Of a stretch of DNA of 64,000 nucleotides, positions 36,388 through 47,095 are shown in pieces. The DNA comes from Euglena gracilis (taxonomy: Eukaryota > Euglenida > Euglenophyceae > Euglenales): contig CP154955.1 of the NCBI GenBank assembly GCA_039621445.1, positions 36,435,123 to 36,499,122 of the forward strand, in the 5' to 3' direction. A program made the translations under genes and the position numbers. The notes below the pieces were generated by a model that saw nothing but the letters and a program-made list of their open reading frames with translations, was not told the DNA's origin and did no database searches. Each line of letters begins with the position of its first letter. Positions within the stretch are counted from its first letter, which is position 1.

Positions 36388-36913
36388 GGTTCATTTGCGC
36401 ATTTGCGCGCATCACGTTGTTTGTGGGCGCAAATGCGCAAACGAACCAGATGTTAAATTCAGAAATTCACAGGTAATTCATTTGCGCATTTGCACCAACA
36501 AACAACGTGATGTGCGCAAATGCGCAAATGAACCACATCTGCTGCTGGTGTTTGACAATTGTGTTTCTGTCACACCCTTCTTCTTTTTGTTTATTTGCGC
36601 ATTTGCGCTTACCAACACAAATTGTGTTGGTGGGCGCAAATGCACAATAAACATATTTTTGTTTGTGCGCGCATTTGCGCGCATAAGCTTGCGCCGTGAA
36701 AAACGCTGTGACAAACCCACCACAAATATGTTTCTGGACGGCCTGCTGGTCCGCGCCGTCACGGCCCCTTTGTCACGCTGTTTATCGAAGGCGTCAGTTC
36801 ATGGGCGCCAAAGCCCAACCCTTGAAAGGCAAAATTGTGTCTATTTGCGCAAATGCGCACACCATAATTCTGTTTGTGGGCGCATTTGCGCAAATAAACA
36901 TAATTTTGTTCTT
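36388..36913. repeat. Palindromic ATTTGCGCAAAT cluster 3
   Basis: At least four inverted pairs separated by 40-150 bases of other sequence. Confidence 0.7.
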
Positions 36914-37445
36914 CAAAGGTTGGGCTTCTTCTGCCGGGTTCTTTGCCACAAAACTGGTTGTGCGGATCCCGGGTATAAGTGGGGTGGGAGACACCCGTCC
37001 CCTTCATTCCCTGCGGGCCCTATTTCTTCCCCTCTGCGCATCCCTTGCCAAACACCCCACACTTACCTTCCTTACCCTGTGTTGTTCCCGCCAGCTTGGT
37101 CACACCACACCCACCACCCCGGCACTTCCTCCCCGTGCTTTAACAAACAACCCAAAAACACCACACCAAGGCGCCGCAAGAAAAGCAGTCCGGCAAACAC
37201 CCAGGACGCACACCGCCGGCAGCTCGGGCACACCGGGGGAAACGGGGGAAACAGCAAAAAGGAGCAAAAAAAGGCAGTGGTCCCGTTCCTGTGCCGCTTT
37301 TTTTGGTTTTTTTCGCGTCCGGGGGGGGGAAGGTCCCAGGGGTTTTGACATGCGGAGCCCATTTCCAGACCCCCCCCAAAAACACCATTTTTGGCCAAAG
37401 TCCCAAGCAGGGGTTTTTTAACGACCGGGGGGAGGGGGTTGGCAC

Positions 37446-38302
37446 CAGGCGTTTGCTTAAGGGATTGCAGTACCCCCCCCCGGGGGGGCTGGACTGCAGC
37501 TAGTCCAAATTTGGCCAGTGGGTTTTCTAGCAGACCCCCCCCGGGGGGGTCTGCTAGCAGGGCTAGCTAGTGGAAAATTTTTTCCAGTGACCGGCGCAAA
37601 GCGCCGAATTTTTTTTTTGGGACCCCCAAAAATGGCCGTTTTTGGCCATTTTTGGGAATTTTTGAACAAAATCAGCCAAAAACCTGTTAGAAACCTCATT
37701 TTTCCAGTCCGGGGGACCCCCGGACCACCCCCCCCCCCGGGGGGGAGGGGGGGGCTGGCTAGTCCACTTTTTCCAGTGTCTAGCTGATTGGCTAGCCAGT
37801 ACCCCCCCCCCCGGGGTCCTTAAGCAGGGGGGGGGGGGGGAGAATGCGCAAAAATGCGCAAAAATGCGCAAAAATGCGCAAAAAAATGCGCAAAAAATGC
37901 GCATTTTTGGAAAAAATGCGCAAAAATGTGCAAAATCCGAGAAAAAATGCGCAAAAATCACGAAAATGCAAAAATTACCCCAAAACATGCAAAAATGGCA
38001 CCAAATTTGAAGAAATTATGCAGAATAATGAGGAAAATGTAAGTTTCAAAAAAAGTCGAAAATTTCAAATTTTTGCAAAAAATTGCAAAAATGGTCAAAA
38101 AATGCGAAAATTTTGGAAAATCACGAAAAAATGTGCCAAAAAGCAAAAAAATGCGCTGAAAGAAATGAAAAATGCGCAAAAAATGCGAAAAAATGCGCAA
38201 AAATGCGCATTTTTGGAAAATTTGAAAAAATGCGCAAAAAATGCGCAAAAATGCGAAAAAATGCGAAACGCATTTCCCCCCCCCTGCTTAAGCAAAAGCC
38301 TG
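37446..38302. mobile_element. hAT-like non-autonomous element 7 (857 bp)
   Basis: Ends CAGGCGTTTGCTTAAG and the inverse of CAGGCTTTTGCTTAAG. Flanks GTTGGCAC and GTCGGCAC match at seven of eight. Its right half is an A-rich array of AAAAATGCGC units. Confidence 0.7.
37841..38278. repeat. AAAAATGCGC satellite-like array
   Basis: Irregular array of 10-11 base units, ending AAAAAATGCGAAACGCATTT. A more degenerate array with the same ending lies at 24107-24475. Confidence 0.75.
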
Positions 38303-39352
38303 GTCGGCACCCACCCACCCACCCCCTGGGGTGGGGCCCCCCAGGGGAGGGGGGGATCCCGGGGTCCATTTAATAGTGATGAAATACATGTTACCCTTGG
38401 TGGCGTCAAATGAAAAAACTATTGTGGGAAATTGTGCTGGAGAAATGTTGTAAAAAAATTTTGGTCGGAAATCTTGTCCAATGACGCTCCCAAAACGTGT
38501 AAAATCTTCCGTTGACGCTTCGCCTTCGCACCATTTTTGGAACAAATTGAAATTTTTGTCTCAAAAGTTCACAAAAGTTCCCCCACCCACTTTTGCCTGA
38601 AAATGGCCAAAATGCTAAAAATAGAACCTTTTCAAAATTTTCGGTGCCTTCGGTACAGAAAAAGATATACCCACCAGCCCCGACCCCTCACCCCCCCTCT
38701 GGGGGGGGGGGGAGGGGGTCCAAGAGACCCACCCACCCCCCCCGGGGGAGGGGGTCCAAGACCAAAAAAGAACCCCTGCCTCTAATTGTCGTCCACCCTC
38801 CCGACTATTGGGGGGGTGACATATAGGGGGGGGGGATCATGTTAAGGAGTTCATAGAGGTCTGGTGTGCTCCTTGCAGTCTTTTCCATCCACCCAGAAAA
38901 AGGTCACCAGTCTCACACAGAAATGTCCATGGGGGCTCAACGAAAATGTCCATGGGGGTCAAAATTTCTCGTCCATTAGGGATCAATAATTGTGTCCAGG
39001 GGGTTCTCGGGAACGTGTCCGCGAGGGACAACAAAACTTGGCCAGAAGGGATCTTCATTTTGTCCGAAATTCCCTGCTCGGGTTTCCGCTAGCTGTAAAA
39101 ACACAGGGGGCAGGAACCAGAAAATCCCACAGAAAAAAAATGCCCCGGAACATGCCGGAACATACCCATTTAACTCTTTAGGAAAAACTCACAAACCAAA
39201 AGCAAAACCGAAAAAAAAACAATCCAAAAAACAACTCAAACCAAACCGGCAGGATATTGCATCAGAATTCAGAAATGGGAAAATAATGCAATTCAAAAAA
39301 AGTTCTGCAGAAATTCAGCAGGTCCTCTCCAAAACGGAGTTGGGAGCTACAC

Positions 39353-39697
39353 CTTGTTGACCACCTTGCGGGCACGTGCTGCATATCGCAACGTGCTCAG
39401 GGTCTCGTCGTGGTTCACTGCTGCGGGGGAGAGGGCGGCCAACATCGTGGTGCGGGAGTTGCCACCCAATGAGTCTTGAAGCAAGCAGGTCAACACGGAG
39501 TCACGATACGGGATATGGGGCTTCTGCTCCACGAGGCCGTCAATCACACGGCCCAGACAGGTCAGGGATTGATTGATGCCGATGGCCTCCTTCAGGTTGG
39601 CCCCTTCCACCTTGGACTTGGAGACCTTCTCAGACCCAGCCAGGTCAACCAAGTTGGCACGAGATCGGCGAGGTCGGGTAATTGCCTTGTTCCCCAC
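39353..39697 (-). CDS. Kinesin exon 5 (switch II to end of motor)
   Basis: 115 codons beginning [27 protein letters not shown] is switch II. The rest ([46 protein letters not shown]) is the C-terminal motor core, with wording closest to kinesin-3 family proteins. The acceptor is CCGTCCCAG and the donor AACAAG|GTGTAG, both phase 0. This exon occurs once only, outside both duplicated blocks. Confidence 0.85.
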
Positions 39698-39885
39698 CTG
39701 GGACGGCAATGCATCTTGTTGAAGAAAAGCTTACAAGAGTGGACATCCAGTGTTTCAGCAAAGTTTGCAACCTGTCTCAATAAGATTTTCTTGGTCTGAA
39801 AAATTGCGACTAAATTCTCAAGAAAAAAATACATCTGTTTTGGAAAAAAGACAAGCAAACAAAATGAAGTCCTCTGAAGCACAAG

Positions 39886-40172
39886 GGGGTCCTTAAAGAG
39901 AAAAACATCCCGTCCCAGCGCACTAAATGAAAACTCCACAGGGAAAATGGGCAGAAAATGGCCAGATTTCGGAAGAAGCGGCTTCGGGGGGGGGGGGGGG
40001 GGGGTTTTTGCCAGACTTGGATCAACATCCATCCACCCAAAACGTCCAAAAAATGCGATCTTTTAAATTTTATATTTTCGGCCCCGTTTGACCCTTGGAC
40101 AGGCTGTCCTTGCGTCAAAGGGTCAAAGGGTGGTCCTCAAAGGGAAAAAAAACCTGTCCCTTGTGGACCGCC
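39886..40172. mobile_element. Relative of the 34948 element
   Basis: Left part GGGGGTCCTTAAAGAGAAAA and CCCGTCCCAGCGCA, right part TGTCCCTTGTGGACCGCCC; the order of motifs matches 34948-35247. No clean flanking duplication was found. Confidence 0.4.
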
Positions 40173-40984
40173 CAGCCTGGGAGGATATCCAGCTGGCTGC
40201 ACCCAGCCAATGCCCAAAACTGAGCAGAAAATAACTGACACCCAGCTGCTTGTGTCTTTCATGCAACTTTGGGGGTAAAACCACCCAAAACCCTCAGAAG
40301 CACCCCCATCACCCCCCGCAAACTTCAAACAGGACTCAACGTGCATGCTTTGATGCTGCCAAACTTCTCAATAACTGAACCACAGCATTTTTCAATGGGT
40401 TAAACCCCCCGGGATGTTATTTTTTCGCCCGAAGCCCTGGCCCGGGGGGGGGGGGCATTATTTGGGGGGCCCCCCAAAATTTTTTTGAAATTTTTCGAAG
40501 TCCCATAGGACCCAAAATAGCATCCAAACACCCCTTTGGGGTCATTTTTTGTCTTTTCTCATGAAATGTAGCATTTTTTTCCCAACATTTTCAGGTTAAA
40601 ATACAGGTCGTCGGCCCGACACTGGGGGGCTATTAACTCGGCCGCCGAAGTCGGACCCCGAGGGGGAGGGGTATTATTTGAGGGGGGTTATTTGGGGGGA
40701 GGGCTTAGCAAAAAAAGGTTTGCAAAACATATTAAAAAAAACCGGGTTTCTCAATCCCCCCCCAAATTTCTTTAATCAGTTTGCTGATTTTTCCAATTAT
40801 CGTTTGCTGATTTTTCCAATTATCTCTGAAATTGACGTCGCCCCAGAGGTCCGCTGAAATAAATTTGGGACAATCCAGCTGGGCTGAGCTCAAAAACGTT
40901 CTCAATGGCCTCAGCCATAGACAACATCCATGATGCAAGACTTGTTGAAACAGCTGGTATCGACACAGACTTTGGCTGGACCAG

Positions 40985-41350
40985 AGGACATAACGTACCC
41001 CCCCCCCAAATACAACCCCCCCCGGTTTTATATTTGGGCGGAAATTTCAAGACCCCCATGGGGGTTTTATATTTGGGGGGGGGGTTATATTCGGTCGAAA
41101 ATCAACTTCTTGGCGGGATCCAGTAGTCAATTTTTTCGGTCCAAAATCACAAATACGCCCACCCTTGGGTCCAAAATTTTTACTTTTCGGGCGAAGGAGC
41201 AATTTTCACACGTTTTTGGTAAAATTGCTCCCAAATCTGCCAAAAATCACAATTTCAGGAGAGATTTTGTCGAAGTTTTTTTTCTTCCAGCGCTTCGCGC
41301 CGGAGGGGGGGTTTTATATTCGGGCGGGATTTCAAGGTCCTCAGGGGGGT
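40985..41350. repeat. GGTTTTATATTTGGGG palindromic array
   Basis: A third version of the same plan, with words AAATACAACCCCCCCC and GGTTTTATATTTGGGCGG, and a CGCTTCGCGCCGG core near 41297. Continues after element 8 at 41908-41934. Confidence 0.65.
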
Positions 41351-41358
41351 TTTTACAT

Positions 41359-41899
41359 GGCAGCCCGAAACTACTGGCCCCCCCCTGGGGGGGCCCAGTA
41401 CTTAATCCGGGGGGGGGTCCATCTTCTTTTACCCCCTCAGGGCCATCTTCTTTAACCCCCCCGGTCCATCTTCTTTTACCCTCCCCTGTCTGTGCTCGCG
41501 CGCCGCGGGGGGGGGGGAAATCCGTGGTTGGTCGCACCACGCCCCTTTTCCGGGGGGGGGGGAGGGGTCGCGCTGGGTGGCGGCACCCAGCTGCGCGCGG
41601 GGGGGATAGCCCCCCCCCCCACCACGGGGCAAAAAACCGTGGGGCTGTGTGCGCGGGGGGAGACAGACGAGACAGGGCGGCGAGCAGGGGGGGCAGACAG
41701 ACAGACAGATATGGAAAAGACAGACGGGGCGAAGGGGGGGGGAACGGAACACCCCTGCGCGGAGGGAACGGGGCAGGGGAAAAGGGGGGTCCCTCTTCTT
41801 TACCCCCGGAGGGTCCATCTTCTTTCAAGGGGGGGGTCTGACTACCCCCCGGATTAAGTACTGGTCCCCCCCCGGGGGGCCCAGTAGTTTCGGGCTGCC
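41359..41899. mobile_element. Long-inverted-repeat element 8 (541 bp)
   Basis: Ends GGCAGCCCGAAACTACTGG, with arms of about 60 bases. Flanks TTTTACAT and TTTAACAT match at seven of eight. The interior is G-rich, with GTCCATCTTCTTT motifs on both sides and a CAGACAGACAGA microsatellite. Confidence 0.65.
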
Positions 41900-42681
41900 T
41901 TTAACATTTGGGGGGGTTTTGTATTTGGGGGGGGTTTAACATAAACTGCTGGACATTCTTCAAAAGCGCAAACGAGATGCCTGCTTTTTGCGACTTGAAA
42001 ACCTTCACGTTTCCCTTTGAGATTTGCAGCAGTGATGCTCGTGTATTATCTTTCATAACGTGAACGCCGACAGTTTTCCAGAACGATTGGTATCAAAAGC
42101 GGCCAGACTTTCACATTCGTCATCGAAAGACAGGAAACTGGAAATAACATCCCCCCCCCTTGGACCCAACTTCGGCTGCCCCGAACTTCTCCCCCACCCC
42201 CATTTCCTCACAGACCAAAAAAATATGCTTTCCTGAAAGTAGGAACCACATTTTTCAAAAAAAAAACAATTTCACATGGTTTTCACCAATTGAAAATGGA
42301 ACCGAAAATTACACGATGCTTCTGAGAAAACTACACCCACAATGGATTTTGGTGGTGAACATAGAACACATTCCAGGCCCCCAAGAATACGAAAACATTT
42401 GAACCTCGTTTGAACCCCGTCACGGTGGACTTCAGCAGACCAAATAATCTTCCGGGTGGGGATGTATAACTTGGGGGGGGGAATTCTTGCTCTTTGTGAA
42501 AAACACTGCATTCTGCAAAACAAGGGGAAAACTGCAGAAACTCTAACAGCGAAAAGAGCAAGTATTTTTGAAAAAGGCCAAGTGCAGCAAAGTCCCAAAA
42601 AGGGGCAGCTCTCAATAGGAGCCCTTTCCAAAATTCAAGGCCTTCAAAACAAAAACAAAAAAAAAATGGGGCTTGACATAC

Positions 42682-42929
42682 TAGGCCAAGGGAGTCCTCC
42701 ATGTCCAGAGAAATCTGCACCACAGCGTGCGACCTGGAAGACCTGTCATTCATGGCAGTGGCAGCAGTGCTTCGATTTTCCATCCCCCGGTCCAAGAGCC
42801 GTTCAACCTCATGCCAGCCAGAGACAGGATGCTCTGTCAGACCCCTAACCACTGGACCCAGGAGGGGGTCATGTACAATTTGAAGTTGGCTTCCTTTCTT
42901 GCTCAACAGCAGGCTGCTCTTAAATGCAA
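42682..42929 (-). CDS. Kinesin exon 4 (switch I)
   Basis: Encodes the HDPLLGPVVRGLTEHPV strand typical of the motor core and then NRSTAATAMNDRSSRSHAVV, which contains the switch I motif NxxSSRSH that contacts the nucleotide. The acceptor is TGTGTCAG. The donor CCTA|GTATGT leaves phase 0, matching exon 5. A low-complexity intron of about 3 kb separates it from exon 5. Confidence 0.75.
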
Positions 42930-45036
42930 CTGACACAAAAGAAAGTCAGGGCTGTTCGCATCCTTGAAAAACAGCCAGGGTCTGTGAATCATACTGAAAC
43001 TTGCACTTTTCTTTGGCTTCCTCCTTCTTTCTGTACGTCGTAACTGTAAACCCCCCCCAAAAATAAGACCCGGGTCTTATTTTTGGGTCCGTTGCTGGAA
43101 ACCTCCAGGGGGGTCTTATTTTTGGGGGGGGTCTTATTTTTGGATTTTTTCTTGACCGACCCGGGCCCGAAAAAAACATCATTTCTCAGGTTCCTAAAAA
43201 CACTAAAAATTTTCCTTCGGCGCTTCGCGCCATGTGTAAATTTGTGTAAGTTGACATTTAGCATGTTTTTTGCACTTCAAGAATCTGAAATTTTTTGAAA
43301 TTTCATCATTTTTGTGTGTGAAATTTGGGTTTTTGGCAATTTCTCGGGAAGATTTTCACCGTCCCCGGCGCTTCGCGCCGTCAGGGGGGGTCTTATTTTT
43401 GGGGGGGGTCTTATTTTTGGATTTTTGCTCGATCGGCCCAGGGGGGGGGTCTTATTTTTGGGGGGGGTCTTATTTTGGGGGGGGTCTTATTTTTGGGGGG
43501 GGTTTTATTCCTTCCATCAGTGGACTTTAAAGAAACATGGGAACAATAAGGGAGGAACAGCTTGGGGGGACCTGGCCCACCCCCCCCCATGGGAATACTT
43601 CATTGTCAGAGCACTTTTTTTTATGAAAAACTTGCCAAAAAGGTGTGATCATGTCTTGACAAATATGTTTGAGATTGACCACTTTTTGCAAACATCCACA
43701 AAAAATGACCCCTTTTGGGCTGTCTGAGGTTGGGGTCTGGGAATAGCTCATAGGAATAGCTCAGGGGAGGGGGGTAATAGCTCGGGTGGGGATGAAAAAA
43801 TGGGCAAAAATGAGCTGGAAAAGCCCTCAGATCAAAAATTGACAAAACATCGATTTTCTTTGCATAATTAGCAATTTGGGGGGATTGTAGTTTCAATCTT
43901 TTAGGTTCCCAGTTTTTGACCCAGTGGGGCCTCGTTCCAGCCTGGTGGTGGTTTAACTCTGAGCATGAGTTCCAAGCAGGGCGTCTTTAACGAACCCCCT
44001 GGGGGAGGTCCAGCTCAGAGGCTGGAAAATTTGGGCTGGCTGCAAAAAAGGCTGCTGGCTGAGCCCAGGGGTCCAGGCAGAAGCTGGGCCCGACCTGGGG
44101 TGCCAAAAAATCGAAACTGCAAAAATATCCCAAAAGCTGCCCACCATGCCCATTTTTTTTGACCGCAAATTTGCCCTGGCCAGCCCTTTTCCGACCCATT
44201 TTCGCCATTTTTGGCCCATCTTTGCACCCGAAAGCAAAAAATCCGTTACCGTCCAGCCGCCCTTCGGGCGGCTGGAAATAAATAAAACTCGTTGAGGGGG
44301 GGGGAGGGGGTCCCGGGCTGGAAAAAGGCTGCTGGCTGGCTGGACCCCCCCCGTGGGGGCGAAATGTGTAATGTATTTCAGGGGGCGGCTTGGCAGGAAA
44401 CCACCTTCTCCTTGTTCACTCTCCTTTGATTTCCTTCTGCTGTGTCCCAGTTTTCTCTGCAGACAGATGGCGATAACGACCACAAGGTCGGGGTGGCTGG
44501 CGTTTCAATTGGCATTTAGGTGCATCGGCAACAAAAAGAAACAAAAAATGCGGAAATCTCAAAAACATGCAACAAAATCCCAAGTTTTTTTTTTGCGGAG
44601 AGTGACACAGAATTTCAAATATTTTCATAAAATCACCAAAATTTTTTACGGAAATGTCCAACAATATGGCAAAAAACCCCAAAGTATTTTCAAATTGGTT
44701 CCAAAAATTTTGACCCACATGTTCATAATTATGGCAAAAAAACACCAAAAAGAACAAATGTTAGCATTTGCTCAAGACGATTGATGGGTCAGTTGGCCAC
44801 TTTCCCTGAAAGCAATGCGTTGTCAAATGCTGTTATGTAATTTAATGCTTCTATTCATCAGATATCAAAACATTATGGCATTTCGGATGATTTATGATTT
44901 GACACTTACCACCTCCTGATTTTCCAAAAAGCATCATTTTTCACGTTTTCCTTGTGAAGGGGGGGGGGATTATTTGGAAAGATCTTTTTCAAAGATACAT
45001 TTGGGCACACAAACTATTCTCTTTGAAACAGTCTGC
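42930..45036. other. Intron between exons 3 and 4
   Basis: The GGTCTTATTTTTGGGG array, then a hAT-like left end (CAGGGCGTCTTTAACG near 43978) and GGCTGGCTGG-rich sequence. The 100-base difference between block 2 copies is at 44305-44415. Otherwise AT-rich. Confidence 0.6.
43051..43510. repeat. GGTCTTATTTTTGGGG palindromic array
   Basis: Opens with the palindrome AAAAATAAGACCCGGGTCTTATTTTT and then has repeated GGGGGGGTCTTATTTTTGG, with GGCGCTTCGCGCC hairpins at about 43217 and 43366. Second copy at 54451-54911. Confidence 0.75.
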
Positions 45037-45219
45037 CCAGGAGGTCCTGCACCTTCTCGTTATAAATCTCCAGAAAAGAAACCTTCACACTGTAAGTTGT
45101 CTTCTTCAAGCTGTCAGTCATTTGCTGCTTGGACTCAATGCGCGAGAAGAGCTCCTCGCACAGCCGAGGAGTGATGCCTCTTCCTTTCCCAGGGAAACCC
45201 ATCATACTGTGGGTCTTCC
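45037..45219 (-). CDS. Kinesin exon 3 (P-loop end and LEIYNE segment)
   Basis: Starts by completing GKTHSMMG of the P-loop and contains SVKVSFLEIYNEKVQDLLG, a conserved kinesin strand. The acceptor TTTTTTGCAG is strong. No GT donor keeps frame with exon 4; a GC donor (CTGG|GCAGAC) gives the right phase, so this is probably a GC-AG intron. The left boundary is therefore less certain than the right one. Confidence 0.7.
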
Positions 45220-45557
45220 CTGCAAAAAAGCAGAAAAACATGGACAGTCTCACCCTGCGGCAAGGCAAATACGCAAATGGAAACAGGTGGCGCTTTGAAA
45301 GCATTCTATTCGGCACGTGGGCTTCCACAGAACAGAATTCCACAGTTCAAATTCAGTTGCAGGTGCCCATTTTTTCATGGAACAAAGAACTGGGCATCTC
45401 AAGCATGCAAACACCAGTGTGTTTTCACCATCCATTGTGCAGGTCAGTCAACAAACTGCGCATTGCTTTGAATGCATGGGGGGAAGTGCACCGACAATTC
45501 TCAACAAAGAATGATGTTCCTCACTGTTCCGAACACCAGACAACAAGATTTCTTTGA

Positions 45558-45765
45558 AACCGTGTTCAGTCCATGATGTACAGCGTCGTGAAAGACCGTG
45601 TTCAGTCCACATGTGCAGTGTCAATAAACGTGTTCAGAACATTTTTTTTGTGCAGGAAATTGTGTTCAGTCCACGTGTGCAGTGTCAATAAACGTGTTCA
45701 GTTCACGTTTATTATATATTTATACACTGGACTGAACACGTTTTCCTGCACGGTTTCTTTGGCTT
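45558..45765. repeat. Foldback of GTGTTCAGTCCA units
   Basis: CGTGTTCAGTCCA occurs several times on the plus strand from 45560 and once inverted (TGGACTGAACACG) near 45729, around TGCAGTGTCAATAAACGTG direct repeats. It belongs to the same ACGTGTTCAG family and sits inside the short intron between exons 2 and 3 of the motor. Copy in block 2 B at 56865-57070. Confidence 0.6.
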
Positions 45766-45910
45766 CACAAACACCTCCAAGGGCTGGAGTGCACCTCATC
45801 AGCACCACCACCACAATCACCACCATCAACAAAAATGACAGATCTATTGCAGGAGGGAAACAAAGGGGCCGCTGATCTACCACTTGGTAAACAGAGTCGG
45901 AAAAACACAC

Positions 45911-46130
45911 CTGAAGAAGTTTGACCATATGCAAAAATGCAGCCATTGTAGCCCTCAAACATCGAGTCAAGTTGCGGAACACCAACTTGTTCATAAACCT
46001 CTTCCTGCCCAGCAAAAGGCACAGGGGCAGTAACTTGTTCTGGCGGCATTGACCAAAAGACATAGTCAAAAGCAAACGTGTGCTCGATGTCGGGGTTGCT
46101 GGGGCAAGGCCTTCTCTTCAGCCACTGGCT
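45911..46130 (-). CDS. Kinesin exon 2 (FAFDYVF and first half of the P-loop)
   Basis: Encodes the EHTFAFDYVFW segment, then VYEQVG...MFEGYNGCIFAYGQTSS, the stretch leading into the nucleotide-binding P-loop. The donor CTTCAG|GTGTGT splits the P-loop glycine codon after its first base. Together with the acceptor of exon 3 (TTTTTTGCAG|GG) it rebuilds GQTSSGKTH exactly in frame, which supports both boundaries. Confidence 0.75.
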
Positions 46131-46196
46131 CTGAAGCTCCAAAAAAAAATGAACGTAAAGCGCCGGAATGGGCACCAGGTGTGGCTGTAAGGAAAC

Positions 46197-46358
46197 GCCT
46201 TGGACAGGATCAATACACGAGATCAGGGTATCGGAGGGCACTGACAGTGTGCAGGGAGGGCAAACGCCTCCAACTTCGTTTATCTCCTTCTGGTTGAAGG
46301 GACGGACACGCACCAAGACACGAACATTGTCATTGTGAGCTTTGACCATGGTGCAAAC
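46197..46358 (-). CDS. Kinesin exon 1 (start codon, beta-1 strand of motor)
   Basis: The start ATG is at 46349-46347 on the minus strand, preceded by a plausible acceptor (CTTCAG), so an upstream non-coding exon is likely. The reading begins MVKAHNDNVRVLVRVRPFNQ, and the VRVLVRVRPFN string is the hallmark first strand of kinesin motors. The exon ends at a GT donor after 51 codons in phase 0. The next intron is only about 66 bp and contains a poly-T run whose length differs between the two copies, as expected of non-coding sequence. Confidence 0.7.
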
Positions 46359-46499
46359 CTGAAGGATCACAGCATTGGAAACCTTTCGGAGGTTTGGGGA
46401 AATTTTTGGAGGAACATTTTGGAATGACCATTTTGGCCCATTTCGGAATAAGGCCCACTTCTGGCTGTTTTCCATGAAGTCTTATTATTATTTTTTATT

Positions 46500-46554
46500 C
46501 TGAAAACGTGTTCAGGAGGGGGCCCCCGAAGGGGGCCCCCTGAACACGTTTTCA
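46500..46554. repeat. 55-bp near-perfect palindrome left of the inverted-repeat element
   Basis: Arms CTGAAAACGTGTTCAGG plus a GGGGGCCCCC core, around GAA. It shares AAAACGTGTTCAG with the ends of the neighbouring 1.5-kb element, so it may be a solo remnant of the same family. Also at about 57806-57860. Confidence 0.8.
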
Positions 46555-46697
46555 GGCTGAAATCTGGGCTCAGTCACAAATTTTTTAAAACGTGTTCAGA
46601 GCCCGCCAAATGCCTGCCCTGAAATTCGTGGTCATCATTCACGCAAAGGGTCAAAAACGGGAATTTGTGAAATTCGGACACAAAAAACGGCGCCCTA

Positions 46698-46838
46698 ATG
46701 GAAAACGTGCCTGACCACAGATGCCTTAATGGAAAATGTGTCATTGCCACAAATGCTTTAATGGAAAACGTGCCTGAACACAGATGCCTTAATGGAAAAC
46801 GTGTCATTGCCACAAATGCCCTCATGGAAAACGTGTCA
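46698..46838. repeat. 31-32 bp direct repeats, left array
   Basis: About four and a half units of ATGGAAAACGTG...GATGCCTTA alternating with ATGGAAAACGTGTCATTGCC...; a partner array in the same orientation is at 47880-48026. No spacers, so not a CRISPR array. Confidence 0.75.
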
Positions 46839-46879
46839 CCCCCCCTTTTCTTTCTTTCTTTTTCTCTCTTTTTTTGCAG

Positions 46880-47095
46880 CCTCCCACTATGGCTAAACGC
46901 ACAGCAAACATTGTGAATGGTCTTTTGCCACCTCCCCCTAGGACGGAACTGTTCCTGGCTGCTCTCGCGGTATACCAGCAAGATGCCAAGAAACCGAAGG
47001 TTGACCCCCTTCATGGCACCTTGTTGGCACAGGGCAGTCGGGAACTTTGTCCGTTTCAGGGAATCGTTCGGCAACCTCGTTTCATACGTACGTGA
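46880..47095 (+). CDS. Unrecognised exon inside the inverted-repeat element
   Basis: A long pyrimidine tract ending TTTTTTTGCAG precedes the exon, and a GTACGT donor follows at 47088, both strong. The ATG at 46889 reads MAKRTANIVNGLLPPPPRTE, then LFLAALAVYQQDAKKPKVDP and a basic end. The family is not recognised. It lies divergently from the kinesin start, 0.5 kb away. It could be the element's own gene or a host exon picked up by it; if spliced, the frame stop at 47093 is not used. Confidence 0.4.
   Translation, partial: PPTMAKRTANIVNGLLPPPPRTELFLAALAVYQQDAKKPKVDPLHGTLLAQGSRELCPFQGIVRQPRFIRT

Larger units (their letters stand above)
32699..39352. other. Intron between exons 5 and 6 (about 6.6 kb)
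   Basis: Contains AT-rich unique sequence (32900-33700), a G-rich stretch (33840-34110), the GCGCAAAT palindrome clusters, the Mutator-like element, hAT-like element 7 and plain sequence to 39352. Apart from the weak candidates listed, no exon is seen. Confidence 0.6.
39698..42681. other. Intron between exons 4 and 5 (about 3 kb)
   Basis: The 39886 element, TTATTTGGGGGG palindromic text near 40390-40700, the TTTTATATTTGGG array and element 8, then the start of block 2 at 41924. Confidence 0.6.
13146..46358 (-). other. Kinesin-3-like motor / B-box zinc-finger gene (whole gene span)
   Basis: This is one minus-strand gene built from about fifteen exons; the separate exon entries give details. 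The order is kinesin motor (exons 1-5), coiled coil (6-8), a short acidic linker (9), B-box-like zinc fingers (10-12) and a proline-rich tail (13-15). Codon phase matches at nearly every junction I could define, which is the main evidence for a single gene; the joins 9-10 and 12-13-14 are not resolved. The motor carries GQTSSGKT, NDRSSRSH and NLVDLAGSE, so it should be an ATP-driven microtubule motor. The IPYRDSVLT...LGGNSRT stretch and the INEDP...IREL neck are most like kinesin-3, yet I see no FHA domain, which kinesin-3 proteins usually have. The coding total is about 1,030 codons over 33 kb. The 3' and 5' exons are each present twice because of the two duplicated blocks. Confidence 0.7.
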
